Positions 1 through 9,131 of a DNA stretch of 64,000 nt are shown here, piece after piece; the first letter of the stretch is position 1; every line of letters begins with the position of its first letter. Origin of the DNA: JANSWY01 sp965243755 (GTDB lineage Bacteria > Bacteroidota > Bacteroidia > Cytophagales > Cyclobacteriaceae); the NCBI GenBank assembly GCA_965243755.1, contig CBDEVW010000002.1:558001-622000 (forward strand). Reading direction: 5' to 3'. The position numbers and the translations under genes are program-made. The notes beneath the pieces are model-generated. The model did not search any database. It had not been told where the DNA came from and worked only from the letters and a program-made list of their open reading frames with translations.

Positions 1-309
1 ACTTTCAAGCCAAAAGGCAGTTTCAAGATTGTTTGACGGAAGAGTAATGTAGTAATTGGTAATATCCGTAGAGGTGAAAGCATTGTTTTCTCCCCCTACC
101 TGCTGCAAAGCTTCGTCAAAAGATGACACATGCTTAGATCCACCGAACATGAGGTGTTCAAACAAATGAGCAAAACCAGTTTTATTAGGATCCTCATCCC
201 GAGAGCCAACTTTATAGAGTAGGTTCACCACTGCTATCTCAGTGTTGGGATCTTCATGCACTATAACTTCCAATCCATTGTCTAAATGGAACTGCTCAAA
301 TTCGATCAT
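1..309 (-). CDS. M16 family metallopeptidase, N-terminal part (cut by window edge)
   Basis: This is the first 103 codons of a zinc peptidase of the pitrilysin/insulinase (M16) family; the rest lies beyond the left edge. Reading from the ATG at 309, the protein opens with a short strand about an unstable-looking 'DNGLEVIVHED' segment and then carries HLFEH, the inverted HxxEH zinc motif that defines M16. The following 'GGENNAFTS' segment is also typical of the family. No signal peptide is seen at this start, so either the protein is cytoplasmic or a different start is used. It is divergent from the E1 gene, with a 104 bp gap. Family is secure; substrate unknown. Confidence 0.85.
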   Translation of the reverse strand, partial: MIEFEQFHLDNGLEVIVHEDPNTEIAVVNLLYKVGSRDEDPNKTGFAHLFEHLMFGGSKHVSSFDEALQQVGGENNAFTSTDITNYYITLPSNNLETAFWLES

Positions 310-413
310 GGCGTCAAATTTAAGCAAGTGCTGTTTTATTTAGTTCACAAAATCATGATTCTTCATGTGGATTTCATTTGAAATTTTAGATTTGCGGATT
401 AAATAACCCAAAT

Positions 414-2387
414 ATGAAATTCAACAGGAGCAAAAGATCCGATAAACAACTCATTTCCATATATAAATCATTGGTCACTCCCAGACTGATTGAAGAGAAG
501 ATGCTCATTCTTCTGAGACAGGGTAAGATTTCTAAATGGTTTTCAGGAATTGGTCAGGAGGCTATTTCTGTAGGAGCGGCACTGGCACTTAAGAATGATG
601 AGTATATCCTACCAATGCATAGAAATTTGGGTGTGTTTACCTCCCGTGATGTGCCAATGGAACGTTTGTTTGCTCAGTTCCAGGGAAAAGCCAGTGGATT
701 TACCAAGGGCAGAGACAGGTCGTTTCATTTTGGGACCAATGAATATCATATCGTGGGTATGATCTCACATTTGGGTCCTCAGCTAGGAATTGCTGATGGG
801 ATTTCACTTGCGAGCAAGTTAAAAAATGAAAATAAGGCCACATTAGTGTTTTCAGGAGATGGCGGATCAAGCGAAGGGGATTTTCATGAGGCGCTCAATG
901 TTGCAGCAGTTTGGGATTTGCCGGTAATATTTGTGGTAGAAAATAATGGTTATGGCTTATCAACTCCAAGCGAGGAACAATTCAGGTTCAAATCATTTGT
1001 GGATAAAGGCCCGGGTTATGGCATTGATGCAATCAGTATTGATGGCAACAACATATTAGAAGTACTTGATGCCATACAAAAAGCAGCTGCAAAAATCCGT
1101 AAATCACCTCAACCAATTCTCATTGAAGCGAACACCTTCAGAATGAGAGGGCATGAGGAAGCATCCGGCACCAAGTATGTGCCCAAAGAATTAATGGAAT
1201 TCTGGGGCAAGAAGGATCCGATAGAAAACTATCAGGAGTATTTGCTCAAGGAAAAGGTACTGGACCAAAAAGCAGTCGATAGTATCAAGGATGAAATTAA
1301 AAAGGAAATCAATAAAGCTGTAAAAATTGCTTTTGACGAGCCTGCAATAGCGGCAGATGTGAATGGTGAAATAAGTGATTTATTCCGCCCCTATGCGCAA
1401 GAGGTGATACAACCAGGCAAAAAATCTTCTGAAAAACGTTTTGTAGATGCCATTTCTGATGGTTTGAAACAAAGTATGGAAAAATACCCGGATCTGGTAC
1501 TCATGGGACAGGATATCGCGGAATATGGAGGGGTGTTCAAGATTACAGAAGGATTTGTCGACTTGTTTGGAAAAGATCGAGTTAGGAATACACCATTATG
1601 TGAGTCTGCTATAGTTGGAGCGGCATTGGGGCTGTCCATTAAAGGCATGAAAGCGATGGTAGAGATGCAATTTGCGGATTTTGTGACTTGTGGGTTCAAC
1701 CAGATTGTCAATAATCTGGCGAAGATTCACTATAGATGGGGTCAACATGCCGATGTGGTTGTCAGGATGCCAACAGGTGCTGGTGTAGGAGCTGGTCCGT
1801 TTCACTCACAAAGTAATGAAGCCTGGTTTTTTCATACACCTGGACTGAAAATTGTTTATCCAAGCAACCCCAAAGATGCTAAGGGTCTGTTGAACGCGGC
1901 ATTGGAAGAGCCCAACCCTTACCTATATTTCGAACATAAGGCATTGTACAGATCAATTTCGGAAGAAGTACCGGATGATTACTACACGGTTGAGGTTGGT
2001 AAAGCCAGTTTGGTTTTGGAAGGAGAAGACCTATCGATCATAACCTACGGAATGGGTGTTCACTGGGCCAAAAAATACATGGAGGCTACCGGGATATCTG
2101 CCGATCTGATTGATCTGAGAACATTGCTGCCATGGGATAAAGAGGCAGTAAAAAGTTCTGTTGAGAAAACCGGAAAGGTGATCATCCTGCATGAGGATTG
2201 TATCACTGGTGGAATTGGTGCTGAAATTTCCGCATGGATTTCAGAACATTGTTTCCAGTCACTGGATGCACCAGTTATGCGTGTAGGAAGTCTTGATACT
2301 CCTGTACCGTTTGCTGCGGCGCTGGAAAAAGATTTTCTACCGGTATCACGATTTGAACAAAAGGTGAATCAACTAATTGAATTTTAA
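414..2387 (+). CDS. Fused 2-oxoacid dehydrogenase E1 (alpha-beta), thiamine-diphosphate dependent
   Basis: Decarboxylates a 2-oxoacid and transfers the acyl group to the lipoyl domain of an E2 partner. In most bacteria of this type alpha and beta are separate proteins; here one 657-residue chain holds both. Residues about 1-330 are the alpha half, with the ThDP motif starting GDG at 148-150 and ending NN at 177-178. Residues about 340-657 are the transketolase-like beta half. Bacteroidota commonly carry this fused form, usually annotated as branched-chain 2-oxoacid (2-oxoisovalerate) dehydrogenase, but pyruvate cannot be excluded from sequence. No E2 or E3 gene is nearby. A TAnnTTTG-like -7 box (TAGATTTG, 387-394) lies 19 bp before the ATG. 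The stop overlaps the convergent anmK stop by 4 bp. Confidence 0.9.
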   Translation: MKFNRSKRSDKQLISIYKSLVTPRLIEEKMLILLRQGKISKWFSGIGQEAISVGAALALKNDEYILPMHRNLGVFTSRDVPMERLFAQFQGKASGFTKGRDRSFHFGTNEYHIVGMISHLGPQLGIADGISLASKLKNENKATLVFSGDGGSSEGDFHEALNVAAVWDLPVIFVVENNGYGLSTPSEEQFRFKSFVDKGPGYGIDAISIDGNNILEVLDAIQKAAAKIRKSPQPILIEANTFRMRGHEEASGTKYVPKELMEFWGKKDPIENYQEYLLKEKVLDQKAVDSIKDEIKKEINKAVKIAFDEPAIAADVNGEISDLFRPYAQEVIQPGKKSSEKRFVDAISDGLKQSMEKYPDLVLMGQDIAEYGGVFKITEGFVDLFGKDRVRNTPLCESAIVGAALGLSIKGMKAMVEMQFADFVTCGFNQIVNNLAKIHYRWGQHADVVVRMPTGAGVGAGPFHSQSNEAWFFHTPGLKIVYPSNPKDAKGLLNAALEEPNPYLYFEHKALYRSISEEVPDDYYTVEVGKASLVLEGEDLSIITYGMGVHWAKKYMEATGISADLIDLRTLLPWDKEAVKSSVEKTGKVIILHEDCITGGIGAEISAWISEHCFQSLDAPVMRVGSLDTPVPFAAALEKDFLPVSRFEQKVNQLIEF

Positions 2388-3499
2388 TAAGCCGGCTTGA
2401 ATATGACTCCTCCGGAACTATCTCTGGAGGCCCCTGTGACAGAGGCGAGACAGTTTATCTCATTTCTCCATCGAAGTACACCTAATAATCCAAAGATTAT
2501 GGCTTCCTTGAACTGGATAATTGATTTTTCCGGGATCACAACGTTTATACGTCCATTGGCGTGATGAACCATTCTTTCAATTAAATATTCATTTAAAGCT
2601 CCTCCACCCGTAACAACCATTGATTTTTTTGTGTGCTGATCAGTTTTAATTGGTTGAACAATGGCTTGTGCGATATGCTCTACCAGTGTATTAAGTATAT
2701 CCGCCGGACCCAGGTTAGATTGCTCAATTAGTGGTTTCAACTCTGATTGGAACTCTTCAAACCCTAAAGATCTTGGGCCAGATTGATGAATGAATGACAA
2801 TCTATTAAGCTGGTTTAATAAATCGGTATTAATGTGGCCGGATCTGGCAATGGCACCCTTGTCATCATAAGCTTTGCCCATAGTTTTTGCGATAAAATTC
2901 AGCGCCATGTTGGCAAAACAGATATCGTATGATATCCTTCTTTTACGCTGTTCAAAAGAGACATTTGCTATTCCTCCAATATTGAGACAATAATCAAAAT
3001 CAGAAAACAGGTATTGATCACCGATAGGCACCAAAGGAGCTCCTTGCCCGCCTAGGGTTACATCCATTGTCCGAAAGTCGCATATCGTGGTGATATTGCT
3101 AATATTGGCAATTTCCTGACCATGCCCGATTTGGAAAGTGAACCCATTTCCAGGCTGATGATGAACAGTGTGGCCATGGCTACAGATCAGATCTGTTTCA
3201 ATGTCGTTTTTACCTAGAAAATTGGCGGCCTGTTTACCAATCCATTGACCATAAGAATGATGAAGACAAACCAATTCCGATCCTGTTAACAGATTTGCTG
3301 ATGTTAGTTTATTTTTCCATTCTTCATCGTAATCTATGGTGGTGGCATCTAGCAATTGATAATTCCATTGACCGTTTTCAATCTCAAATCTGACAGCCGC
3401 TAAATCAAGGCCGTCCAGTGATGTGCCCGACATAATCCCAAGGGCATTGTATTGAGCAAATTGGTCTTTTCTACGTAAGGATGAGTTAGTGTTCGTCAT
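2384..3499 (-). CDS. anmK: Anhydro-N-acetylmuramic acid kinase
   Basis: Phosphorylates and opens 1,6-anhydro-MurNAc released during peptidoglycan turnover, giving MurNAc-6-phosphate for recycling. The 371-residue chain shows the family signature GIMSGTSLDGLD at residues 21-32, then the GxGAPLVPIGD and LNIGGIANVS segments of the actin-like kinase fold, and a late 'VTGGGALN' phosphate loop. The first 17 residues are an extension before the usual start; an internal methionine at 23 lies inside the signature, so the upstream ATG is needed. It converges on the E1 gene with a 4 bp overlap of stops. No other recycling gene (murQ, nagZ) is in the window. Confidence 0.93.
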   Translation of the reverse strand: MTNTNSSLRRKDQFAQYNALGIMSGTSLDGLDLAAVRFEIENGQWNYQLLDATTIDYDEEWKNKLTSANLLTGSELVCLHHSYGQWIGKQAANFLGKNDIETDLICSHGHTVHHQPGNGFTFQIGHGQEIANISNITTICDFRTMDVTLGGQGAPLVPIGDQYLFSDFDYCLNIGGIANVSFEQRKRRISYDICFANMALNFIAKTMGKAYDDKGAIARSGHINTDLLNQLNRLSFIHQSGPRSLGFEEFQSELKPLIEQSNLGPADILNTLVEHIAQAIVQPIKTDQHTKKSMVVTGGGALNEYLIERMVHHANGRINVVIPEKSIIQFKEAIIFGLLGVLRWRNEINCLASVTGASRDSSGGVIFKPAY

Positions 3500-3559
3500 T
3501 TGTTTGATAGCCTAAAAATACCTATCTTATATTACACAACATCATAAATTTTTTAAGAA

Positions 3560-4021
3560 ATGGTAAAGAGCTTTAAAGGTGAAATGGAGAAGATTCCCAA
3601 AGTGCAGGAAGCACAGGGAATTACTGTAGAAGATTATATGGCCAAAAGGCTAATCACATTTTCTCCGGATCAATCAATTATGGAAGTAATTGCGGTTTTG
3701 TTGAAACACAGGATATCAGGAGGACCCGTTGTTAATGAAGAAAATGAACTCATCGGTGTTATTTCTGAAGGTGACTGTCTGAAAGAAATTGTAAAGGGTA
3801 AATACGACAACATTCCTACACTGACTGGCAAAGTACATGAGCATATGGCAGCAGAAGTGGTAAGCATTCCACCTGAGACCAATATTTTTGAGGCAGCTAA
3901 GATGTTCTTAAGTAAAAGATTAAGAAGGTTTCCTGTGGTTAGAGATGGTAAACTAATTGGTCAGATCAGCCAGAAAGATGTAATGAAGGCTGTAACTAAT
4001 TTGAAATCCAGAACCTGGTAA
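3560..4021 (+). CDS. Two-CBS-domain protein
   Basis: A 153-residue protein made almost entirely of two CBS domains, roughly residues 24-84 and 90-150. Each has the usual layout of an MxxxxxTxxPDxxxxE stretch followed by a 'GxPVV' strand and a 'GxIxxxD' strand (SGGPVVNEENELIGVISEGD in the first). Such Bateman modules bind adenine nucleotides and act as energy or redox sensors, but stand-alone copies rarely have a known partner. It starts 60 bp from the divergent anmK start and ends 1 bp before the convergent GNAT gene. The fold is clear; the function is not. Confidence 0.85.
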   Translation: MVKSFKGEMEKIPKVQEAQGITVEDYMAKRLITFSPDQSIMEVIAVLLKHRISGGPVVNEENELIGVISEGDCLKEIVKGKYDNIPTLTGKVHEHMAAEVVSIPPETNIFEAAKMFLSKRLRRFPVVRDGKLIGQISQKDVMKAVTNLKSRTW

Positions 4022-4022
4022 T

Positions 4023-4475
4023 TTACCTGAATACCCGTTCCATAACGGGAAGGTATCTTCCTTTTGGGTAGCTCTCTACTTTTGACACTGTTTGAAAACC
4101 AAATTTTTTATAGAATCCCTCTGCATTAGGGTCGGATTCTACTTTTATTTTGCATGGTGACTGCACTCCTCTTTTAAGTGATTCTTCCAATAGGTATTTC
4201 CCGTATCCCCAACCAATATATTTTGGAATCATCCAAAAATGGGTAATCTCAACCTCTTTCCCCGAGTTTTGTAATACACTAAACCCAATGATTTGACCAT
4301 TGAGGGTGAGCTTAAAGGTTTGATGTTTTTCTACATGTTCCTTTCTTACTGTGAGATCATCTTCCCAGCTATTAAGCCAGTCTTCCGGGTAGCCCCAAAA
4401 GCTCTTCGATTGCATACTGATCTCATTTAATACTGGCAGATCTTTTAATGTGGCTTTTTCTAGGATCAGTTTCAT
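4023..4475 (-). CDS. GNAT family N-acetyltransferase
   Basis: A 150-residue acetyltransferase of the GNAT fold. The acetyl-CoA pyrophosphate loop is visible as KYIGWGYGKYLLEE (about residues 89-102), matching the Q/RxxGxG/A motif A. It is followed by a 'DPNAEGFYKKFGF' segment typical of motif B. The acceptor cannot be predicted; small-molecule or N-terminal targets are both possible. It is convergent with the CBS gene and divergent from susC across a 339 bp gap. Confidence 0.85.
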   Translation of the reverse strand: MKLILEKATLKDLPVLNEISMQSKSFWGYPEDWLNSWEDDLTVRKEHVEKHQTFKLTLNGQIIGFSVLQNSGKEVEITHFWMIPKYIGWGYGKYLLEESLKRGVQSPCKIKVESDPNAEGFYKKFGFQTVSKVESYPKGRYLPVMERVFR

Positions 4476-4814
4476 TTTTATTTGGGTCTTGTTGGGTGGA
4501 TTTTGACTTTTAAGTTAGTGCTATGAACCAATTTTTCAAAACGATTCTATTGCGAAATTAATAATAATAACGTTTGCATCGCTCTAAATCCTACCTTTTC
4601 CGATCAGAAACTTTAAATACCGTTGTTGGCAATTATTTACCGCTCATCTCAAAACGTTATTAGAATCACCAAAAACAGAATAATTTTTGGCGTCAATCCT
4701 ACAATAACCTACATTTTATTGTTTTTTACCTACATGTTAAGAGATTCTACCTGAATAATTGATAACTTATACATGTAGGACCCATTTTATTTTTAATTAA
4801 AACCCAAATTAACT
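4476..4814. other. Intergenic region between GNAT and susC
   Basis: A 339 bp AT-rich gap between divergent genes. I see no ORF, RNA gene or clean TTG/TAnnTTTG promoter in it. It contains spaced CCTACA repeats and an inverted repeat close to the susC start (separate entry). It probably holds the susC promoter and operator. Confidence 0.5.
4698..4779. repeat. Phased CCTACA repeats plus inverted repeat upstream of susC
   Basis: CCTACA occurs at 4698-4703, 4708-4713 and 4729-4734, so the copies are 10 and 21 bp apart, close to one and two helical turns. The third copy is part of CCTACATGT (4729-4737), which is matched in inverse by ACATGTAGG at 4771-4779, leaving a 33 bp loop. The block ends 36 bp before the susC ATG. 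The repeats are seen directly; a regulatory role is inference. Confidence 0.45.
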
Positions 4815-7697
4815 ATGAAGAAAATTTACAGTTTTCTGCTTACGTCTTCTATGGTCGTGGGGCTCCTGTGCGGTGCTCATGCCCAGGACAGACGGGTAAG
4901 CGGCACAGTGACTGACGCCATCACCGGCGATGGTCTGATTGGTGTGAATGTGGTAATTAAAGGAACCACAACCGGAACCATCACAGATTTGGATGGGAAT
5001 TATGCCTTAACGGCACCAGAAGACGCCATTTTGGTTTTTTCTTTTATTGGTTACAGAACAACAGAGGTGGCAGCTTCTTCCACTGAAATTAATGTTCAAT
5101 TACAGGAGGACGTTACGAACCTTGAGGAAGTAGTAATTTCAGGATTAGCAAGCTCCGTTAAAAGGAGTAATCTAGCCAATGCGGTGGCTACCATTTCTGC
5201 TAAGGAGCTAACAGGGAATACAGGGCAGTCCACCATGGACGGAGCACTGTATGGTAAATTACCTGGAATAAATATTACTCAAAGTTCTGGAGCGCCAGGA
5301 GGTGGTATTGCTCTAAGGTTAAGAGGTATTTCATCAATTTTTGGCAATAATCAGCCTTTATTCATCATTGATGGAGTGTATGTTAATAACAGTGAGATAC
5401 CAAACGGCTCGAGATTTGCCTCTGGTGCAAATAATGGTGCCGAAGAAGGTTCTTCCAACAGAGTAGGTGATTTGGACCCAAATGATATTGAAAGTATAGA
5501 AGTGCTAAAAGGACCATCTGCCGCTGCAATATATGGAACCAGGGCCAATGCCGGGGTAATCATCATCACCACAAAAAGAGGTAAAGAAGGTAAGACTTCA
5601 GTTCGGTTTGCTCAGGATGTCGGCTTTCAGACTATTCTAAACAAAGTCGGAAGAAGATCATACACCGCCGATCAGGTATTGGACGCATTTGGAGAAGATG
5701 AAAGAGACGCATTTGTTGCTGCACAAAATGCCGGAAAGGTTTTTGATTATGAGGATGAAATTTTTGGAGAAACAGGACTAATTACTGAATCAAGACTGAG
5801 TATCAGTGGTGGTGATAGAAAAACCAGTTTCTATGTTGGGGGTTCCATAAGAGATGAAGATGGAATTGTAAAAAACACAGGCTTTAACAGAAGGAATGTG
5901 AGATTGAACCTTGATCATGAAATCAATGACAATCTCAAGATTAAAGTTTCCAGTAACTACATCAACACTGATGCTTCACGATCTTTTACTGGAAATGAAA
6001 ATGAAGGAGGTTTGAGCTATGGTTATACGTTAGCCTTTACCAGAGACTGGGTAGATCTTCATCCGGATGAGTTTGGCAATTATCCAATCAACCCTAACTA
6101 TCCTGGAAACCCACTCCTCACAAGAGATGTCGCCAAGAATGAAGAATCCACCAACAGATTTATTCAGGGATTGGCGGTCGACTGGTCAATTTATTCTACA
6201 AGTTCCACCTCTATTCGTATGAAGGTAAATGGAGGAATGGACTACTATAAGAATGGCACATTTGTTTATGTTCCTGAATTCCAGCAAGCTCAGGTTGGAA
6301 CCACTAATGGTTTTATTGCTACAGGTAATAATGAATCATTCAATAAAAACATCCAGGCATTTGGAATATTTGATAAATTCCTGAATAATATAACATTTAG
6401 CACCCAGGCAGGTATTTCATACCTGAATTTTGACAGGGATTTTGTTTTGACGCAAACGACTCAGTTAATTCCGGGGCAGACTAATGCAACTCAGGGAGGG
6501 TCTCAGCAAGTTACTCAGGTATTAGCTAGTGAAGAAGAATTCGGTATCGTATTTCAGGAAGAAATTAACTACGATGACAAAATTGTAGTGACTGGAGGCG
6601 TGAGGTTTGATAAATCTTCACTAAATGGTGACCCCAACAAGTATTTTGCATTTCCAAAGGCCAGTTTAGCGGTTAACATTGCCAATTTTGATTTTTGGAA
6701 TTCCAGCTTAATCTCTCAATTAAAGTATCGTGCAGCTTATGGTCAAACTGGTAACAGTCCGACTTTTGGTGCACTATTTACCTCATTTGATGCAACTAAT
6801 ATCAATGGTTCTCCAGGAGTTATTATTGGATTGGATAGAGGAAACCCAAATCTAGAGCCAGAAACTGCCCAGGAATTTGAAACTGGATTTGATATAGGAT
6901 TTTCTGATATAATTGGGTTGGAAGTTTCTTACTATAACAAATCAATTAAAAACTTGCTTTACGAACGTCAGGTTCCTAGTTCATCAGGTTTCACTTTCCA
7001 GATATTTAATGATGCAGATCTTACAAATCAGGGACTTGAAGTAGCGCTAAATGCAAGGCCCCTCAGTAGCTCCTCTGTTACTTGGAACACGAATCTAAAT
7101 TTTTGGTTTAATAGGTCTGAATTGACCCGACTAGAGGGTGGTTCAATAGCGCCAAGAAATACTGCCTTTGGAACAGGTTTAGGGTCATTTTTCCTGGAAG
7201 AAGGAGAACCAATCACTCAATTGAAAGGAAATACCGCAAATGGACTTCAAACAGTTGGGGATGTTGAGCCGGATTTCCAAATTGGATGGTACAACCAGGT
7301 TAATTTTTTGCAAAATTTCCAACTTAATTTCTTACTACACTGGAAACAAGGGGGTGATAATTTGAACCTGACCAGATTGCTTTATGATATTGGTAGAACA
7401 AGCCCCAGAGATTTGAAGCCACTGGAAAACCCTTCATTCTATATTGAAGATGCCTCTTATATAAGATTGCGTGAAGCTTCACTGTACTACAACATAAAAG
7501 ATGTTACTGCATTTAATAAAAACATCAGTAATATCCGGGTTGGTGTATCTGGAAGAAACTTATTAACGATAACGGACTATACAAGCTATGACCCGGAAAC
7601 TTCCACAAAAGGAGGCCAGGGACTTTCTTCTGGTATTGAAGTTACCCCATTCCCAAGTGCTAAGCAATATTATTTCCATGTTGCATTTGACTTCTAA
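4815..7697 (+). CDS. SusC/RagA-family TonB-dependent outer-membrane transporter
   Basis: The barrel half of a SusC/SusD uptake pair, importing an oligomeric nutrient across the outer membrane. The 960-residue chain has a signal peptide ending near AHAQ (residue 24), then a carboxypeptidase-like regulatory domain (VSGTVTDAITGDGLIGVNVV), a plug domain containing LRGISSIFGNNQPLFIIDGV and ITTKRGKEGK, and a C-terminal beta-barrel ending in aromatic F. It is on the short side for SusC. The susD gene follows after 11 bp. There is no sigma/anti-sigma pair, hybrid two-component system or glycoside hydrolase next to it, so the substrate may not be a glycan. An amidase-family lipoprotein follows the pair. 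Confidence 0.93.
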   Translation: MKKIYSFLLTSSMVVGLLCGAHAQDRRVSGTVTDAITGDGLIGVNVVIKGTTTGTITDLDGNYALTAPEDAILVFSFIGYRTTEVAASSTEINVQLQEDVTNLEEVVISGLASSVKRSNLANAVATISAKELTGNTGQSTMDGALYGKLPGINITQSSGAPGGGIALRLRGISSIFGNNQPLFIIDGVYVNNSEIPNGSRFASGANNGAEEGSSNRVGDLDPNDIESIEVLKGPSAAAIYGTRANAGVIIITTKRGKEGKTSVRFAQDVGFQTILNKVGRRSYTADQVLDAFGEDERDAFVAAQNAGKVFDYEDEIFGETGLITESRLSISGGDRKTSFYVGGSIRDEDGIVKNTGFNRRNVRLNLDHEINDNLKIKVSSNYINTDASRSFTGNENEGGLSYGYTLAFTRDWVDLHPDEFGNYPINPNYPGNPLLTRDVAKNEESTNRFIQGLAVDWSIYSTSSTSIRMKVNGGMDYYKNGTFVYVPEFQQAQVGTTNGFIATGNNESFNKNIQAFGIFDKFLNNITFSTQAGISYLNFDRDFVLTQTTQLIPGQTNATQGGSQQVTQVLASEEEFGIVFQEEINYDDKIVVTGGVRFDKSSLNGDPNKYFAFPKASLAVNIANFDFWNSSLISQLKYRAAYGQTGNSPTFGALFTSFDATNINGSPGVIIGLDRGNPNLEPETAQEFETGFDIGFSDIIGLEVSYYNKSIKNLLYERQVPSSSGFTFQIFNDADLTNQGLEVALNARPLSSSSVTWNTNLNFWFNRSELTRLEGGSIAPRNTAFGTGLGSFFLEEGEPITQLKGNTANGLQTVGDVEPDFQIGWYNQVNFLQNFQLNFLLHWKQGGDNLNLTRLLYDIGRTSPRDLKPLENPSFYIEDASYIRLREASLYYNIKDVTAFNKNISNIRVGVSGRNLLTITDYTSYDPETSTKGGQGLSSGIEVTPFPSAKQYYFHVAFDF

Positions 7698-7708
7698 AAA
7701 TTGAAATC

Positions 7709-9070
7709 ATGAAAAGAATAAACATACTATTTATAGGACTTATATTGTTCTCAACAGTTTCCTGTGAAATTGAAGATCAGATTGATCCAAATGGAGCCTC
7801 ACTTGGAAGTGTGTTGGAGAACGCCACTTTCACAGAGTTGAATAATATAGTGACTGGCATTGAGGCCAGAATGAGAAATGGACACGATGTTTACGTCACC
7901 GCGACCGGTACTATTGCCAGAGAGTTGTATTTATTCGATGCTGATCCCAGAAATCTAACAGATTTGGTTGGTCTGGAAAACGCTGAATCAGGACAGAATG
8001 CTATTCTGGATAATAATAGTTTTTATCTTACTTCGCCTTACAATAACAGATATAGGGTAATTAAAAATTGTAATATACTACTGGAGGCTGCCGATAATGC
8101 GAGCTCAGAAGTAACTGATGCTAATAAGCAGGGATATCGTGGGTTTGCAAATACAATTAAGGCTTATCAACTCATGATTGTTCTGAATTTGCTGAATTCC
8201 AACGGTATAAGAGTAGATGTCGCAGATCCTGATAACCTTGGTGGATTCGAGTCAAAAGCTGCAGCCCTTACTGCAATTAGAGCGTTGCTAGACGATGCAC
8301 TTACTCAATTGAACGCAGCTGGAGACAATTTTTCTTTCTCTCTTACTCCAGGATTCGAGGGCTTTGATACACCTGCAACTTTTGCAGAATTCAATCGTGC
8401 TTTGGCAGCCAGGGCGGCAATTTATGATGAAGATTGGACCGGGGCTCTTACCGCATTGGGTAATTCGTTTTTTGATTTATCAGGCGATTTAAATGAAGGA
8501 CCAAAACACGTTTACTCCACTGCAGGTCCTGACATTCTTAACAATTTGTATAAAGTTCCACAACAAAGTGGTGATCAAATAATTGTCAATAATGATTGGA
8601 TTGCTAGTGCGGAGGCTGGAGACACAAGGGTAACAAGCAAAACTGCTCCCCGAAACAGTGCAACCAGTACGGGTGGTTTTAATGGAACGCATGAAACACG
8701 ACTATATGCAACCAGTACATCACCAATTGATATTATTCGAAATGAGGAATTGATCCTTATTTATGCTGAAGCAAATATTCAAACAAATGATTTTACTGAA
8801 GCTGTTGCGGCCCTTGACGTCATCAGAACGGCTCATGGTTTAGCGGCTTATTCTGGTACCGTGGATCAGGCTTCTTTGATTGATGAGATGTTGCATCAAA
8901 GGAGATATTCGCTATGGGCTGAAGGCCACCGAATGGTAGACCTTAGGAGGTATGACAGATTGAATACTACTTACGTGGTTCTGGATACCAATATTGACCC
9001 AGATTCCGGAGAGGAACTTTCACAAGTGATCCACACTGAATTCCCAATACCACTATCTGATGATTTTTAA
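7709..9070 (+). CDS. SusD/RagB-family nutrient-binding lipoprotein
   Basis: The surface lid of the SusCD pair, a TPR-rich lipoprotein that captures substrate above the SusC barrel. The 453-residue protein has a lipoprotein signal with lipobox STVSC (Cys about residue 19). The C-terminal part carries the usual SusD signature: RNEELILIYAEANI, then an EMLHQRRYSLWAEGHRMVDLRR segment. It is shorter than most glycan-binding SusD proteins (500-600 residues). It lies 11 bp after susC and is followed by a strong terminator, so susCD is probably a two-gene transcript. Confidence 0.92.
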   Translation: MKRINILFIGLILFSTVSCEIEDQIDPNGASLGSVLENATFTELNNIVTGIEARMRNGHDVYVTATGTIARELYLFDADPRNLTDLVGLENAESGQNAILDNNSFYLTSPYNNRYRVIKNCNILLEAADNASSEVTDANKQGYRGFANTIKAYQLMIVLNLLNSNGIRVDVADPDNLGGFESKAAALTAIRALLDDALTQLNAAGDNFSFSLTPGFEGFDTPATFAEFNRALAARAAIYDEDWTGALTALGNSFFDLSGDLNEGPKHVYSTAGPDILNNLYKVPQQSGDQIIVNNDWIASAEAGDTRVTSKTAPRNSATSTGGFNGTHETRLYATSTSPIDIIRNEELILIYAEANIQTNDFTEAVAALDVIRTAHGLAAYSGTVDQASLIDEMLHQRRYSLWAEGHRMVDLRRYDRLNTTYVVLDTNIDPDSGEELSQVIHTEFPIPLSDDF

Positions 9071-9082
9071 CCAAGGTCTTAC

Positions 9083-9111
9083 AAAAAAGGGGTTTTTATA
9101 GCCCCTTTTTT
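9083..9111 (+). terminator. Rho-independent terminator after susD
   Basis: AAAAAAGGGG (9083-9092) pairs with CCCCTTTTTT (9102-9111) around a 9 nt loop, followed by more T. It begins 13 bp after the susD stop and lies 21 bp before the next ATG, so read-through into the amidase gene may be partial. Confidence 0.85.
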
Positions 9112-9131
9112 AATTATTTAGATGAAGAAAA

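Noticed and set aside
3560..4475. Operon of the CBS protein and the GNAT gene
   Set aside because: They are on opposite strands and converge, so they cannot be cotranscribed.
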